Made by a program: the position numbers and the translations under genes
Notes under the pieces: model-generated
The model's database searches: none
Seen by the model: only the letters and a program-made list of their open reading frames with translations
What the model was told of the DNA's origin: nothing
Source: UBA5796 sp040752455
Lineage (GTDB): Bacteria > Chloroflexota > Anaerolineae > Anaerolineales > Villigracilaceae
DNA: 64,000 bases
Reading direction: 5' to 3'
NCBI GenBank assembly: GCA_049324115.1
Contig: JBMOMN010000022.1
Location: forward strand, 33,736 to 97,735
Shown here: piece after piece, positions 23,643 through 33,606 of the stretch
Position numbering within the stretch: position 1 is the first letter of the stretch
Layout of the letters: each line of letters opens with the position of its first letter

Positions 23643-24935
23643 TCATTCTCCCATCATCAACCGGGCGGCGCGGCGTCCGATCTCGACCGCGAAGTTCGTG
23701 CCCCGGTCCCAGGGGTAGACCTGGCTCATCGAGGCGAAGAACAGCCCCTCCACCGGGGTCTGGATCTCGGGGATGTTCTGCGAGTGGTCCACCAGCGGCA
23801 CGGGCTGGGCGTAGGCCGTCTTGAAGACCCAGACCTTTTTCACCCAGTCCATTGCGAATTTGGGGTTGATGCGCTTGAAGGCCGGGGCGAAACGCTCCAG
23901 CAACTCGGCCTCGCTCAACGAGAAATACTCGTGCCCGGCTTCGAGGTAATCCCCGGCGTAAACGATGTGGTCGCCGCCGAAATGCTCCGGCGGCACGAAG
24001 TTGGTGTGCTCCACCAGCGCCAGCATCGGGAACCCGGCGTCTTTGGGCAGGTTGAACCAGTAGTAGCCCTGCTCCGAAAGCCGGTGTTCGAGCGCCGTCA
24101 CCATCACCACCGCCCCCATGGATTTGAGTTCCAGCAGGCCTTTGAGGTAATCTTCGGGCAATTGGGGACACAGGCGCGCCAGCAGCCCCGGCGAGGTGGT
24201 GACGAGCACCTGGTCGAAGGTGTGGACGCCGCTGTCCGCCTCGATCATCAATGGACCCTCGGCCTGCGTCCGTTCGATGAGCCGGACTCCTGTCTCGAGC
24301 CTGATCTCGACGCCCATCCCGCGCAGGTGGCCGGCGAAGCGGTCGGCAAAGGCCTGGAATCCGCCTCTAAACGTGCCCAGGCGCGTCGTCCGGGCTTTGA
24401 GGCGGGCCCACATCCAGGCCATGTTGACGTCCTTGTAGTACGGGCCGAACTTCCCGATCACCAGCGGCTGCCACATCTTCTCGTAGACGGCCTTCCCGGC
24501 CCAGCGGCGCATCCAGTCTTCGACGGTGTATTTTTCGAGAACTTTCCAGTTATTCGACAGGCGCAGGTACAGCCCGACCAGGCCGAACCTGAGCTTGTTC
24601 AGCCCCCAGCCCAGGCCGGGGAAGGCCAGCGCCTTGAGGATCGAATCGAAGGGATACCATTTATCGTTGTGCAGCAGCACGGTGAAGGGGCGGGGGAAGA
24701 GCACGTCGTCTGACCAGCCGAGTTCCTCGATCAGGCCGAGCATGTGCCGGTCGCTGGCGAACCAGTGGTGGTAGAACTTCTCCACCGACCAGTCCCAGCC
24801 CGGCTCTTTGAAGCCGCTCGCCAGCCCGCCGGCGTGATCGTCGGCTTCGTAGATGGTGACGAAATGCCCGGCTTTGGCGAGGTCGTAGGCGGCGGCCATC
24901 CCGCCGAATCCCGCCCCGATGATTGCGATTTTCAT
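23643..24935 (-). CDS. FAD-dependent amine-oxidase-like oxidoreductase
   Basis: 430 residues. The N-terminal Rossmann motif IAIIGAGFGGMAAAYDLAKAG and the following YEADDHAGGLASG bind FAD. The C-terminal GLFFASMSQVYPWDRGTNFA matches the second FAD-contacting region. The closest families by recall are the protoporphyrinogen-oxidase/phytoene-desaturase-like flavoproteins often annotated NAD(P)/FAD-dependent oxidoreductase in surface-sugar or lipid loci. Substrate is unknown. The start is the only reasonable ATG. Confidence 0.85.
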   Translation of the reverse strand: MKIAIIGAGFGGMAAAYDLAKAGHFVTIYEADDHAGGLASGFKEPGWDWSVEKFYHHWFASDRHMLGLIEELGWSDDVLFPRPFTVLLHNDKWYPFDSILKALAFPGLGWGLNKLRFGLVGLYLRLSNNWKVLEKYTVEDWMRRWAGKAVYEKMWQPLVIGKFGPYYKDVNMAWMWARLKARTTRLGTFRGGFQAFADRFAGHLRGMGVEIRLETGVRLIERTQAEGPLMIEADSGVHTFDQVLVTTSPGLLARLCPQLPEDYLKGLLELKSMGAVVMVTALEHRLSEQGYYWFNLPKDAGFPMLALVEHTNFVPPEHFGGDHIVYAGDYLEAGHEYFSLSEAELLERFAPAFKRINPKFAMDWVKKVWVFKTAYAQPVPLVDHSQNIPEIQTPVEGLFFASMSQVYPWDRGTNFAVEIGRRAARLMMGE

Positions 24936-25070
24936 TCAATGGCTCCTGCGATGATGTATTGCGGAGGGTAGGGGCGACCCGCCCGGCGGCAAAAGCCCGG
25001 AGATTTGACGAGGGATCCTGGCATGGCAAACGAGGGTGATGGCCTCGAAGGGTCGCCCTTACATAATTTG

Positions 25071-25724
25071 TTATTTCTTGCCGTCCGTTGCCAGCCTGGC
25101 AGCCAGGATCTGGAGCTTGTCCCACTCCTTGCGGATGACGTAGAGCATTGCCAGGGTCCGCAGCCAGCGCAGTTCGCAGTCCGGGTTGGCGGCCAGTTGC
25201 TCGAACACGTCCACGGCCCGGTCGTCGGTGCGCTTGCTGCGGGCGTATTCGTCGGCGAGTTGTTTCAGGTAGGCTTCGCTCTGCTGGCGCAGGCGGTCGG
25301 TATGTCGGTTTTCCAAGCGTTTCTTCTCCAGGCGGACGACGACCCGGTCCACCGCCTGTTCCATTTCTTCAAGGGTAAAGGGTTTGAACAGGTATTCCTG
25401 CACCCCCAGCGACATGGCGGTGCGCATCAGGCCGAAACCCTTTTCGGCGGAGATGATGATGCAGCCGGTATCCTGGCGGCCCTGGACGATCTGGTCGTAG
25501 GCGGTCAGCCCGTCCATTTCGGGCATGTTGATGTCCAGGACGACGATGTCGGGGCGATGCTCCCTGGCCATCTGGACGGCTTCCAGCCCGTTCATGGCAA
25601 TTGCCACCACTTCCACGTCCGCGATCATGGACAGCATCAGGCGCGTGCTGCGGCGTGTTTCATGGACGTCATCGGCGATGAGCACCCTGATCTTCTTTTT
25701 CTGGGATACTCCGGCTTGAGTCAT
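25071..25724 (-). CDS. Response regulator with helical C-terminal region
   Basis: 217 residues. The receiver domain (about 10-130) is intact: IRVLIADDVHETR with the acidic pair, VVLDINMPEMDG with the phosphoacceptor, a serine at the switch position (CIIISAEKG), and the conserved lysine in YLFKPFTLEEM. The C-terminal 90 residues are helical and lack a known DNA-binding motif (AVDVFEQLAANPDCELRWLR), so output may be by protein contact. AGGTG upstream favours the ATG at 25724 over a GTG at 25730. Unlike the two receivers at 2259-5375, this one should be phosphorylated. Confidence 0.85.
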   Translation of the reverse strand: MTQAGVSQKKKIRVLIADDVHETRRSTRLMLSMIADVEVVAIAMNGLEAVQMAREHRPDIVVLDINMPEMDGLTAYDQIVQGRQDTGCIIISAEKGFGLMRTAMSLGVQEYLFKPFTLEEMEQAVDRVVVRLEKKRLENRHTDRLRQQSEAYLKQLADEYARSKRTDDRAVDVFEQLAANPDCELRWLRTLAMLYVIRKEWDKLQILAARLATDGKK

Positions 25725-25787
25725 GGACACACCTCGATCTCGCGAACCTGATAATTGCCTCTGGTTTACCTGTAAATCATTGCGTTA

Positions 25788-25817
25788 ACTATAACCCAGG
25801 CAGGGGTGAAAATGCAA
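25788..25817 (-). promoter_or_regulatory. Possible promoter of response-regulator gene
   Basis: On the minus strand TTGCAT (25817-25812) and TATAGT (25793-25788) are spaced by 18 bases, about 60 bases before the ATG at 25724. Confidence 0.4.
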
Positions 25818-25842
25818 CTTTTATCCGGTTTTGGGGTTCCGG

Positions 25843-26865
25843 CTAGGCCTGCCTGGTTTCGGTTCTCAGCCTGTCGCTCCATTTGATGCCCTCCCGCGCC
25901 AGGTAATAAGCGCCCAGCAGGGTGATCGGCAGCCAGAGTGCCACGTGCAGCACGACTGCGTAGCCTAACGCGACCGCCTTGGGCACGCCGTAAGCGGTCA
26001 GCACGGCTTCGGTCACTTTTTCCCAGGTGCCGACGTAGCCCGGAGCGGAGGGGATGGTCGTGGCCAGGTTGGCAACCCCATTCAACAGCATCAGGGCGAA
26101 GAAGTTGACCTGGCTGAAATCTGCGGCGGCGAAGGAGTGCATCACGAACCAATATTTGACCGTTTCCAGCAGCCAGATGATGACCGAGGTGAAGAAGATC
26201 ATCAGCACGTTGAAGGGCGAGCGGAGCGAGATCAGGCCATCCAGGAACTTGTTCATGATCCCGATGACCTTTTCGTGCAGGCGGCGCGGCAGCAGGAGCT
26301 GGATGAACCACAGCCCGGTCCGGGCGGTCACTTGCGGGAACATGGCCGCCAACAGGAAGAGGATCAGCGCCACGGCGAAGATGACCACGCCCCAGATCGC
26401 CAGCGACTGGAGGTTCCCGGCGAAGCCCGAATCGGATGCGGCCAGTTTGGCCAGTTCCGGCAGGTTGACGAAGACGAAGGCCAGCATCACCACCCCGTCG
26501 AAGATCCGCTCGATGATGATGGTCGCCAGCGAAGCCGAGACCGAGACGCCCTCCCGGCGTTTGAGGATCACCGCCCGCAGCACTTCCCCGGCCCGGGCCG
26601 GATAGACGTTATTGCCCATGTAGCCGATGGCCGTGATCGGGAACATGGCCCGGGTGGGCACTTTCTTGACCGGACCGAGCAGGTAGTGCCAGCGCCAGGC
26701 CCGGATCCAGACCGCCACGAAATAAACCCCGACGCCCGGGACCAGCCACCAGTAGTTGGCCGTCTGGATCGCGGTCCAGAAATCGGCCCATTCCAGTTTG
26801 CTGAAGGCCCAATATAAGAAGACGGCGCTGATCGCCACGCCAAGCCAGAACTGCCATTTTTTCAT
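25843..26865 (-). CDS. Lysylphosphatidylglycerol-synthase-type membrane protein (UPF0104)
   Basis: 340 residues with about eight membrane helices. Family marks include WIRAWRWHYLLGPV, YPARAGEVLRAVILKRREGV, TIIIERIFDGVVMLAF and the C-terminal TIPSAPGYVGTWEKV. The family comprises the membrane part of MprF and stand-alone homologues such as AglD, thought to flip or transfer lipid-linked molecules. No aminoacyl-transferase domain is fused here, so lysyl transfer is unlikely. Confidence 0.85.
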   Translation of the reverse strand: MKKWQFWLGVAISAVFLYWAFSKLEWADFWTAIQTANYWWLVPGVGVYFVAVWIRAWRWHYLLGPVKKVPTRAMFPITAIGYMGNNVYPARAGEVLRAVILKRREGVSVSASLATIIIERIFDGVVMLAFVFVNLPELAKLAASDSGFAGNLQSLAIWGVVIFAVALILFLLAAMFPQVTARTGLWFIQLLLPRRLHEKVIGIMNKFLDGLISLRSPFNVLMIFFTSVIIWLLETVKYWFVMHSFAAADFSQVNFFALMLLNGVANLATTIPSAPGYVGTWEKVTEAVLTAYGVPKAVALGYAVVLHVALWLPITLLGAYYLAREGIKWSDRLRTETRQA

Positions 26866-26897
26866 CCCGCCGATTTTATCACGGGCAATGGGTGAAA

Positions 26898-26952
26898 GTA
26901 ACGCGACATTTATGTCGCTGGCGGGGGCAGGGCGACATAATTGTCGCGTTAC
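26898..26952. repeat. 55-bp two-hairpin module, GTAAC class
   Basis: The outer stem GTAAC/GTTAC encloses hairpin 1, GCGACA-TTTA-TGTCGC, a 13-base linker, and hairpin 2, GCGACA-TAAT-TGTCGC. The plan (5+16+linker+16+5) is the same as for the 51-bp GGAGT modules although the sequence differs. It sits between divergent genes. Confidence 0.8.
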
Positions 26953-26974
26953 ACTTGTCCAACCTTAACATTTC

Positions 26975-27004
26975 TTGACTTTTAGGGGGCGAATGTGCTA
27001 TGTT
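26975..27004 (+). promoter_or_regulatory. Promoter of MBL-fold hydrolase gene
   Basis: TTGACT at 26975-26980 and TATGTT at 26999-27004 have an 18-base spacer and lie about 27 bases before the ATG at 27031. Confidence 0.5.
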
Positions 27005-27030
27005 TGGGTAAATTTTCCCAAAGGAAGTTT

Positions 27031-27882
27031 ATGCACCGCGAACGCGTTTCAGAAAATGTCTACTGGTTCCAAAGCGAAGTCTACGCCCAGGTGACAGCCG
27101 GCGTCGTCGTCGGCCCGCACTGGGCGGTCGTCGTGGATACCCTGGCCCTCCCGGATGAGACCCTGGGGATGCGCGACTTCATCGAACGCGAACTGGACAT
27201 CCCGGTCCGTTACGTGATCAACACCCATTATCACGCCGACCACACCTGGGGCAACTGTTTCTTCCCCGGCGCGACCATCATCGCCCACGCCCGCTGCCGC
27301 CAGTTGCTGGAAGAGAAGGGCATACCATCCCTCGAAGCGGCCCGCAAACAGAATGCGGCCCTGCGCCAGGTCAAGATCGTCCTGCCGCACATGACCTTCG
27401 AAAACGGCTCGATGACCCTCAAGGTCGGCAAGAAGAACCTGGTACTCTCCCCGGCCGCCGGCCACAGCGGCGACGGCATCTCCGTCCTGGTCGAGGAAGA
27501 CCGGGTGCTCTTCGCCGGGGACGCCTTCATGCCCCTGCCTTACGTCGTGGACGGCGACATTGACGACCTGGTGGCTTCGATCAAAAAGATTGGGCGCATG
27601 GGGTTGGAAAACATCATCCAGGGCCACGGCGACATCATCCTGCGCGGCGAGATCGAGGCTGCGGTCAAGGAAAACCTGAACTACCTGTCTGCCATCCGCA
27701 AAGCCGTGCGGACCGCCGCCCGCCGCAAGGAGCCGCGTGAGTACCTCGAACAGGTCAGCATCGAGGAGTGCGGCAAGAGCCGGGTCCACCTGGGAGGCCT
27801 GGCCAAAGCCCTGCACGAGAACAACCTGCGCGCCCTCTTGCAGCACAACGCCCACAACAAGCTCAAGGACGAGGAAGCCTGA
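27031..27882 (+). CDS. MBL-fold metallohydrolase
   Basis: 283 residues of the metallo-beta-lactamase fold. The metal site is complete: NTHYHADHTWGN (His66, His68, Asp70, His71), AAGHSGDGISVL, VLFAGDAFMPLPY and IIQGHGD. A helical tail of about 80 residues extends beyond the core. Members include hydrolases of many esters and thioesters; specificity is not evident. The ATG at 27031 has AAAGGAAG upstream, and a promoter is visible. Confidence 0.87.
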   Translation: MHRERVSENVYWFQSEVYAQVTAGVVVGPHWAVVVDTLALPDETLGMRDFIERELDIPVRYVINTHYHADHTWGNCFFPGATIIAHARCRQLLEEKGIPSLEAARKQNAALRQVKIVLPHMTFENGSMTLKVGKKNLVLSPAAGHSGDGISVLVEEDRVLFAGDAFMPLPYVVDGDIDDLVASIKKIGRMGLENIIQGHGDIILRGEIEAAVKENLNYLSAIRKAVRTAARRKEPREYLEQVSIEECGKSRVHLGGLAKALHENNLRALLQHNAHNKLKDEEA

Positions 27883-27961
27883 ACTGGTCAAGAAAACATA
27901 AAACATGACTCATCCCAAACTTAAGAATGCAGCCGCGAATTACACGGATGAGCGCCAAGAA

Positions 27962-28074
27962 CCTATCCGAAAATTCCCGGAGTGCGGACTTCAGTCCGCT
28001 GGGAATTCAGTCTGCTGGGAATTCAGTCCGCTGGAAACTTGCAAGCTAAAGCTTGCGCTCCTTTTTCGGATAGG
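27962..28074. repeat. Expanded two-hairpin module inside a 12-bp inverted repeat
   Basis: CCTATCCGAAAA and TTTTCGGATAGG form a perfect outer 12-bp repeat. Inside, 27979-28061 is a GGAGT-class module whose linker contains two extra near-copies of a 16-base unit (AGTCCGCTGGGAATTC). Hairpin 2 is GCAAGC-TAAA-GCTTGC. It occupies part of the 343-base gap between the MBL and plsY-like genes, which otherwise holds no gene. Confidence 0.75.
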
Positions 28075-28120
28075 CTCCAAGTGGGACAAAGTTTGGAAAG
28101 AACACTTCGCAGGTGAAACA

Positions 28121-28156
28121 ATTTGGCCGACTCAACTTCATGTGAGTCGGCCAAAT
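28121..28156. terminator. Perfect 14-bp hairpin in convergent gap
   Basis: ATTTGGCCGACTCA at 28121-28134 pairs with TGAGTCGGCCAAAT around an 8-base loop. The T-rich flank lies on the minus-strand side (TTGTTT), so it best fits a terminator for the plsY-like gene, about 70 bases after its stop. Confidence 0.6.
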
Positions 28157-28225
28157 CTGTGTCAAGCCGCGAAATCTGCGGCTAAGGCTTGGAAAGATTT
28201 AAAACGGGGGAAGTCTTGTTTATCT

Positions 28226-28900
28226 TCACGAATTCTGCTCCTGATTTTCACTGCGCTTGGCGCGCCAACCGTGCAAGCGCTCAGTGCCGGCCAGCAGGCG
28301 CTTGATGTTCGGGCGCAGCGCCCACATCAGCAGCAGTTCCGCCACCACCCCGAAGATGATGTATTGCCAGGGCGAACCGACCAGGAAGAACCGCAGCGTG
28401 AAAATGATGATCGCCAGGAAGGCCACGCTCATCGTCGTCACCGACGCGTAGCCCACGCCGAAGAAGATCAAAAAGCCGAGCGGGAAAATGATCAGGATGG
28501 ACGGCCACCACAGCCCGAAGGCCCCGCCCAGGCTGGGCGCGCCGCCCGCTCCCCCTGAAAAACGGACCAGCCGCCCATTCTCAGTGATCGGCAAAAAGAC
28601 GGAGTAATTGTGTCCCAATATCGCCATGATTGGAGCCAATATCTCCAGCCAGGGCCAGGCCCCGCCCCCGGCCCAGCGCGCCAGCCAGACCGTCATGGCC
28701 CCCTTCAAGATGTCCAGGATGGCCGTCGAAAAACCGACCCAGAAACCCCCGGCTCGCATCGCGTTCGTTCCCCCGGTGCGCCCGCTCTCGATGGCGCGAA
28801 TATCCTTCCCGGTGGTCAACTTGACGACGATCAGCCCGAACGGGATCGAACCGATCAGGTAAGATGCCAAAAGCACCCCGGCGACGATCAATATTTGCAT
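28226..28900 (-). CDS. PlsY-like glycerol-3-phosphate acyltransferase
   Basis: 224 residues with about five membrane helices. The N-terminal SYLIGSIPFGLIVVKLTTGK and the following GRTGGTNAMR correspond to PlsY motif 1. GHNYSVFLPI matches motif 2, and SGGAGGAPSLGG sits where KGGKGVAT is normal. PlsY transfers acyl groups from acyl-phosphate to glycerol-3-phosphate in the membrane. Motif 1 normally reads GSGNIGATN; here the Asn is Arg, and the glycine-rich motif lacks its lysine. These changes make it a divergent family member whose activity should not be taken for granted. GGAGAG precedes the ATG. Confidence 0.75.
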   Translation of the reverse strand: MQILIVAGVLLASYLIGSIPFGLIVVKLTTGKDIRAIESGRTGGTNAMRAGGFWVGFSTAILDILKGAMTVWLARWAGGGAWPWLEILAPIMAILGHNYSVFLPITENGRLVRFSGGAGGAPSLGGAFGLWWPSILIIFPLGFLIFFGVGYASVTTMSVAFLAIIIFTLRFFLVGSPWQYIIFGVVAELLLMWALRPNIKRLLAGTERLHGWRAKRSENQEQNS

Positions 28901-28953
28901 TCTGCTCTCTCCAAAAATGGTGTGTTAACGGAAACACGGTTTGTGCGGCAGAG

Positions 28954-29364
28954 TTACTCCTCCACCAGGAGCGGCACCTCGCTCACCTGCCCGGCCTCGA
29001 TCCAGAAACCCCGCGCCTCCCAACCCCCGCGGCCGGGCGACCAGATGATATTCACGACCGGGTAAGCTGCCTCGGCCACGTCCGTCGGGGAAGGGATGGG
29101 GGGACCGTTGGGGTGGGAATGGAAGACCGACAGCATCTCCAGCCCGGCGTCTTCCATCGCGACGAAAGCCAGCCACTGCTCCCGGGCCTCCATCCGAAAG
29201 CGCGCGGGACTTTGGGCCGCGTTCGCGACGAGGATCGTCATCTGCGCCCGGTCCCCGGTCCCGGCTAAAATCCCGCAGGCCTCCAGCGGGGCTTCCCGCG
29301 AGACGTGGGCAGACATTTTCTCCCACTCGGCGCGGGGGATGGTCAGGCTTCCGGGGCGCATCAT
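28954..29364 (-). CDS. JAMM/MPN+ metalloprotease, M67 family
   Basis: 136 residues, a single JAB domain. The JAMM motif is complete: EACGIL supplies the upstream glutamate, and SVFHSHPNGPPIPSPTDVAE gives HxHx7SxxD. Stand-alone bacterial M67 enzymes cut ubiquitin-like sulfur carriers or their conjugates (for example Mec releasing cysteine from CysO). No ThiS/MoaD-like carrier gene is adjacent. The ATG overlaps the stop of the upstream membrane gene (ATGATG). Confidence 0.85.
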   Translation of the reverse strand: MMRPGSLTIPRAEWEKMSAHVSREAPLEACGILAGTGDRAQMTILVANAAQSPARFRMEAREQWLAFVAMEDAGLEMLSVFHSHPNGPPIPSPTDVAEAAYPVVNIIWSPGRGGWEARGFWIEAGQVSEVPLLVEE

Positions 29365-30173
29365 CCGAACCAGAGCGCCAGCGCCCAGACCAGCGCCAGC
29401 ATCACCAGCGGCTCGACTGCGGCCCGCCAGGTGGGAGACTCCTCGGCCAGGTTGGCGGACAGACCGGTTACTGCGTATAGTATTCCGAGTGTGAGCAGCC
29501 CATATTGGGCCGGCGCCAGCGGCCAATAATGCCAGGCCGTTGAAAGCTGCATCACCACCAGGCCGACCCCCGCCGCCCAGCCGAATTCCCAGCGGCCGCT
29601 CAGGCGCAAGTTCAACACCCGCAGCGCCACCAGCCCGCCGGAAAGCAAGACGACCGGCATCAGCAGGTACAGGCGCGTATCGGCATAGCGCAGGGCCACC
29701 ACCAGGATCAGGAAAATAGCATACGACATGGCGCTCAAGACCACCGTCGCGGTCGAGTAGCGCACGTCTGCCGGGTCAACCACCACGTATTCCGCCAGGA
29801 AGACCACCAGCAGCACCAGCGCCGCCACCCCGAACCCGAACCACCAGAACGAGTTGGCCGGGAGCAGCGACAGGGACGTGCCGACGATGAAGGTGGTCAG
29901 GGTGGGGAGCAGCCAGTGGGTGTAGGTCGGCTGGCCGCCGAGGGTGGCGTGGCCGCGCAGCAGCCAGTCCATGCCGGTGGCGGTCAGGGCCGCGGCCAGC
30001 AGGGTGGCGATGGTGTTGAAGTCTATGGTCCAGGTGAAGTAGGCGTTGGGCAGTTGCAGTTCGAGGGTGTACTGCTGGGCCGGCAGCAGGCGGGTGACGG
30101 CGAACGCCAGCAGCACCATCCCCAGCAATACGCTGACACGATCGGCATCCGGCAGGAAACGTTGCTGGCTCAT
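29361..30173 (-). CDS. Eight-helix membrane protein, DUF5656-like
   Basis: 270 residues with about eight membrane segments. It begins MSQQRFLPDADRVSVLLGMV. Its pattern (TRLLPAQQYTLELQLPNAYF near the N-terminus) resembles DUF5656 membrane proteins, as far as I can recall; confidence in that is low. No catalytic motif is visible. The ATG at 30173 was chosen over a long upstream frame that runs into the divergent promoter region. It is coupled to the JAMM gene by a 4-base overlap. Confidence 0.7.
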   Translation of the reverse strand: MSQQRFLPDADRVSVLLGMVLLAFAVTRLLPAQQYTLELQLPNAYFTWTIDFNTIATLLAAALTATGMDWLLRGHATLGGQPTYTHWLLPTLTTFIVGTSLSLLPANSFWWFGFGVAALVLLVVFLAEYVVVDPADVRYSTATVVLSAMSYAIFLILVVALRYADTRLYLLMPVVLLSGGLVALRVLNLRLSGRWEFGWAAGVGLVVMQLSTAWHYWPLAPAQYGLLTLGILYAVTGLSANLAEESPTWRAAVEPLVMLALVWALALWFG

Positions 30174-30247
30174 GGGACGATTGTACCCGTCGCTGCGATG
30201 ACTGCCAAGAGCAGGGCTGTATGGTAAAATTGCTTCGTTAATAAAGT

Positions 30248-31273
30248 ATGGAAGTCTCACAGAACGAAAGTCTCCCTCCGCCCCCCGGTTTGATCGCGTC
30301 ATTAACGGCAGGTTTCGAAGCCATTGCCAGCCACGTCTGGGTCATCCTGCTGCCGGTGTTGCTCGACGTCTATTTCTGGCTTGGCCCGCGCCTGAGCCTG
30401 GAAAAATTGGTGGCTCCGCAGATTGCGAAACTGCCGGAAATGATGGACCTGCTCATTACCGGCCAGCCGGAACTCCTGCCTGCGGTTCCTTTCAGCCAGG
30501 AAAGGTTGGCCGTCGAGATCGCATTCCTCAACGAAGCCTTCGCCCACTTCAACCTGTTCCGTTCGTTGCGTACATTGCCGGTGGGGATTTCCAGCCTGAT
30601 GGCGGGACGTATGCCCACCCTCAATCCGCTGGGCAATTTGCAGGTGATCGATGTGGCTTCGCCGGAAACTGCTTTCGCCTGGGTGCTCGGCCTGACCCTG
30701 CTGGGATGGATCGGCGGCGGGCTGTACTACTCCCAGGTCGCGGCCATCCTGCCTTCGCAAACGGGACCCAGGCCATTCGTCCGGGATGTGATCCAAACGG
30801 TGCTTCTTTCGGGCATCTGGACCGGCCTGATGATCGCGGCCAGCGTCCCCTTGTTCGTCATGCTGTGGGTCATCATGCTCATCAGCCCGGCCCTGACCCA
30901 ACTGGTCCTGCTGATCGGGCTGTTCCTGTTGTCGTGGCTGGTTTTGCCGGTGTTCTTCTCACCGCACGGGATCTTCACCCGCCAGGAAACCGCGCTCGAA
31001 TCGATCCGCAGCAGCCTGCGCATGGTACGCTTCACCCTGCCGACATCCACCCTGTTCGTGATGAGCATCTTCATCCTGAGCCAGGGGCTGAACCTGCTCT
31101 GGAGCGTGCCGGATGAAGCCTCGTGGATGTCGCTGGTGGGGATTTTAGGACACGCCTTTGTGACGACTGCGCTTCTGGCGGCCAGCTTCATCTATTACCA
31201 GGATATATCTGCCTGGCTGCAACTCGTTTTGGAAAGACTGAAGACCCAACAAACCAGTTCGGTAAAAATTTAA
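30248..31273 (+). CDS. Multi-pass membrane protein of unknown function
   Basis: 341 residues. About six membrane segments are visible: about 22-45, 140-165, 180-215 (two), 218-238 and 270-320. Between the first and second lies a soluble helical stretch. No conserved motif is recognised. ATGGTAAAAT upstream (30221-30230) probably contains the -10 box (TAAAAT). gyrB follows 60 bases later in the same direction and may be read from the same transcript. Confidence 0.75.
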   Translation: MEVSQNESLPPPPGLIASLTAGFEAIASHVWVILLPVLLDVYFWLGPRLSLEKLVAPQIAKLPEMMDLLITGQPELLPAVPFSQERLAVEIAFLNEAFAHFNLFRSLRTLPVGISSLMAGRMPTLNPLGNLQVIDVASPETAFAWVLGLTLLGWIGGGLYYSQVAAILPSQTGPRPFVRDVIQTVLLSGIWTGLMIAASVPLFVMLWVIMLISPALTQLVLLIGLFLLSWLVLPVFFSPHGIFTRQETALESIRSSLRMVRFTLPTSTLFVMSIFILSQGLNLLWSVPDEASWMSLVGILGHAFVTTALLAASFIYYQDISAWLQLVLERLKTQQTSSVKI

Positions 31274-31333
31274 TCATTCGATTCATCACGCTCTGACAGG
31301 CCAACCCGCTTGGCCGCTTTTGGAGGTTAATCC

Positions 31334-33235
<1,902 letters not shown>

Positions 33236-33281
33236 TTTCTATCCCAAAATCCCTGGAGTGCCGACTTCAGCGAAAATTTCT

Positions 33282-33332
33282 GGAGTGCGGACTTCAGTCC
33301 GCTGGGAACCGGCAAGCTGCAGCTTGCACTCC
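33282..33332. repeat. 51-bp two-hairpin module, GGAGT class (tandem copy 1)
   Basis: GGAGT/ACTCC outer stem, hairpin 1 GCGGAC-TTCA-GTCCGC, hairpin 2 GCAAGC-TGCA-GCTTGC. It lies in the 371-base gap after gyrB. It is the first of two copies in a 79-base tandem repeat. Confidence 0.85.
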
Positions 33333-33360
33333 TTCTGTTACACAACTCAGCAAAATTTCT

Positions 33361-33411
33361 GGAGTGCGGACTTCAGTCCGCTGGGAACCGGCAAGCTGAA
33401 ACTTGCACTCC
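33361..33411. repeat. 51-bp two-hairpin module, GGAGT class (tandem copy 2)
   Basis: Same layout as the copy 79 bases upstream, with hairpin 2 changed to GCAAG-CTGAAA-CTTGC. A broken fragment (GGAGTGCCGACTTCAG) also occurs near 33254. Confidence 0.85.
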
Positions 33412-33417
33412 TTCTGT

Positions 33418-33455
33418 TACACAACTCCGGCAAACCACCGCCGGAGTCGTGTTTT
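33418..33455 (+). terminator. gyrB terminator
   Basis: ACTCCGGC and GCCGGAGT form an 8-bp stem, extended by ACAC/GTGT with one mismatch, followed by CGTGTTTTT. Beyond it to 33606 there is C-rich low-complexity sequence and no gene. Confidence 0.7.
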
Positions 33456-33606
33456 TAATTCCCCGACCACCCAACCACCCGACCATCGAACTACGCGACT
33501 AAATCCAAACCTTACCGCTTTGTTATGAAAAGGACATCCTCCCCGCAGGTAATGTAGTGTAAAATCCTTGACAATCATCCTTTTAAGGCGCGACTCAGAA
33601 CCCTCT

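Noticed and set aside
33236..33420. CRISPR-like array after gyrB
   Set aside because: Only two 51-bp units with a 28-base spacer that is itself repeated; no cas genes.
33568..33573. TTG at 33568 as kinase start
   Set aside because: No ribosome site; the hydrophobic N-terminus fits better from the ATG at 33607.
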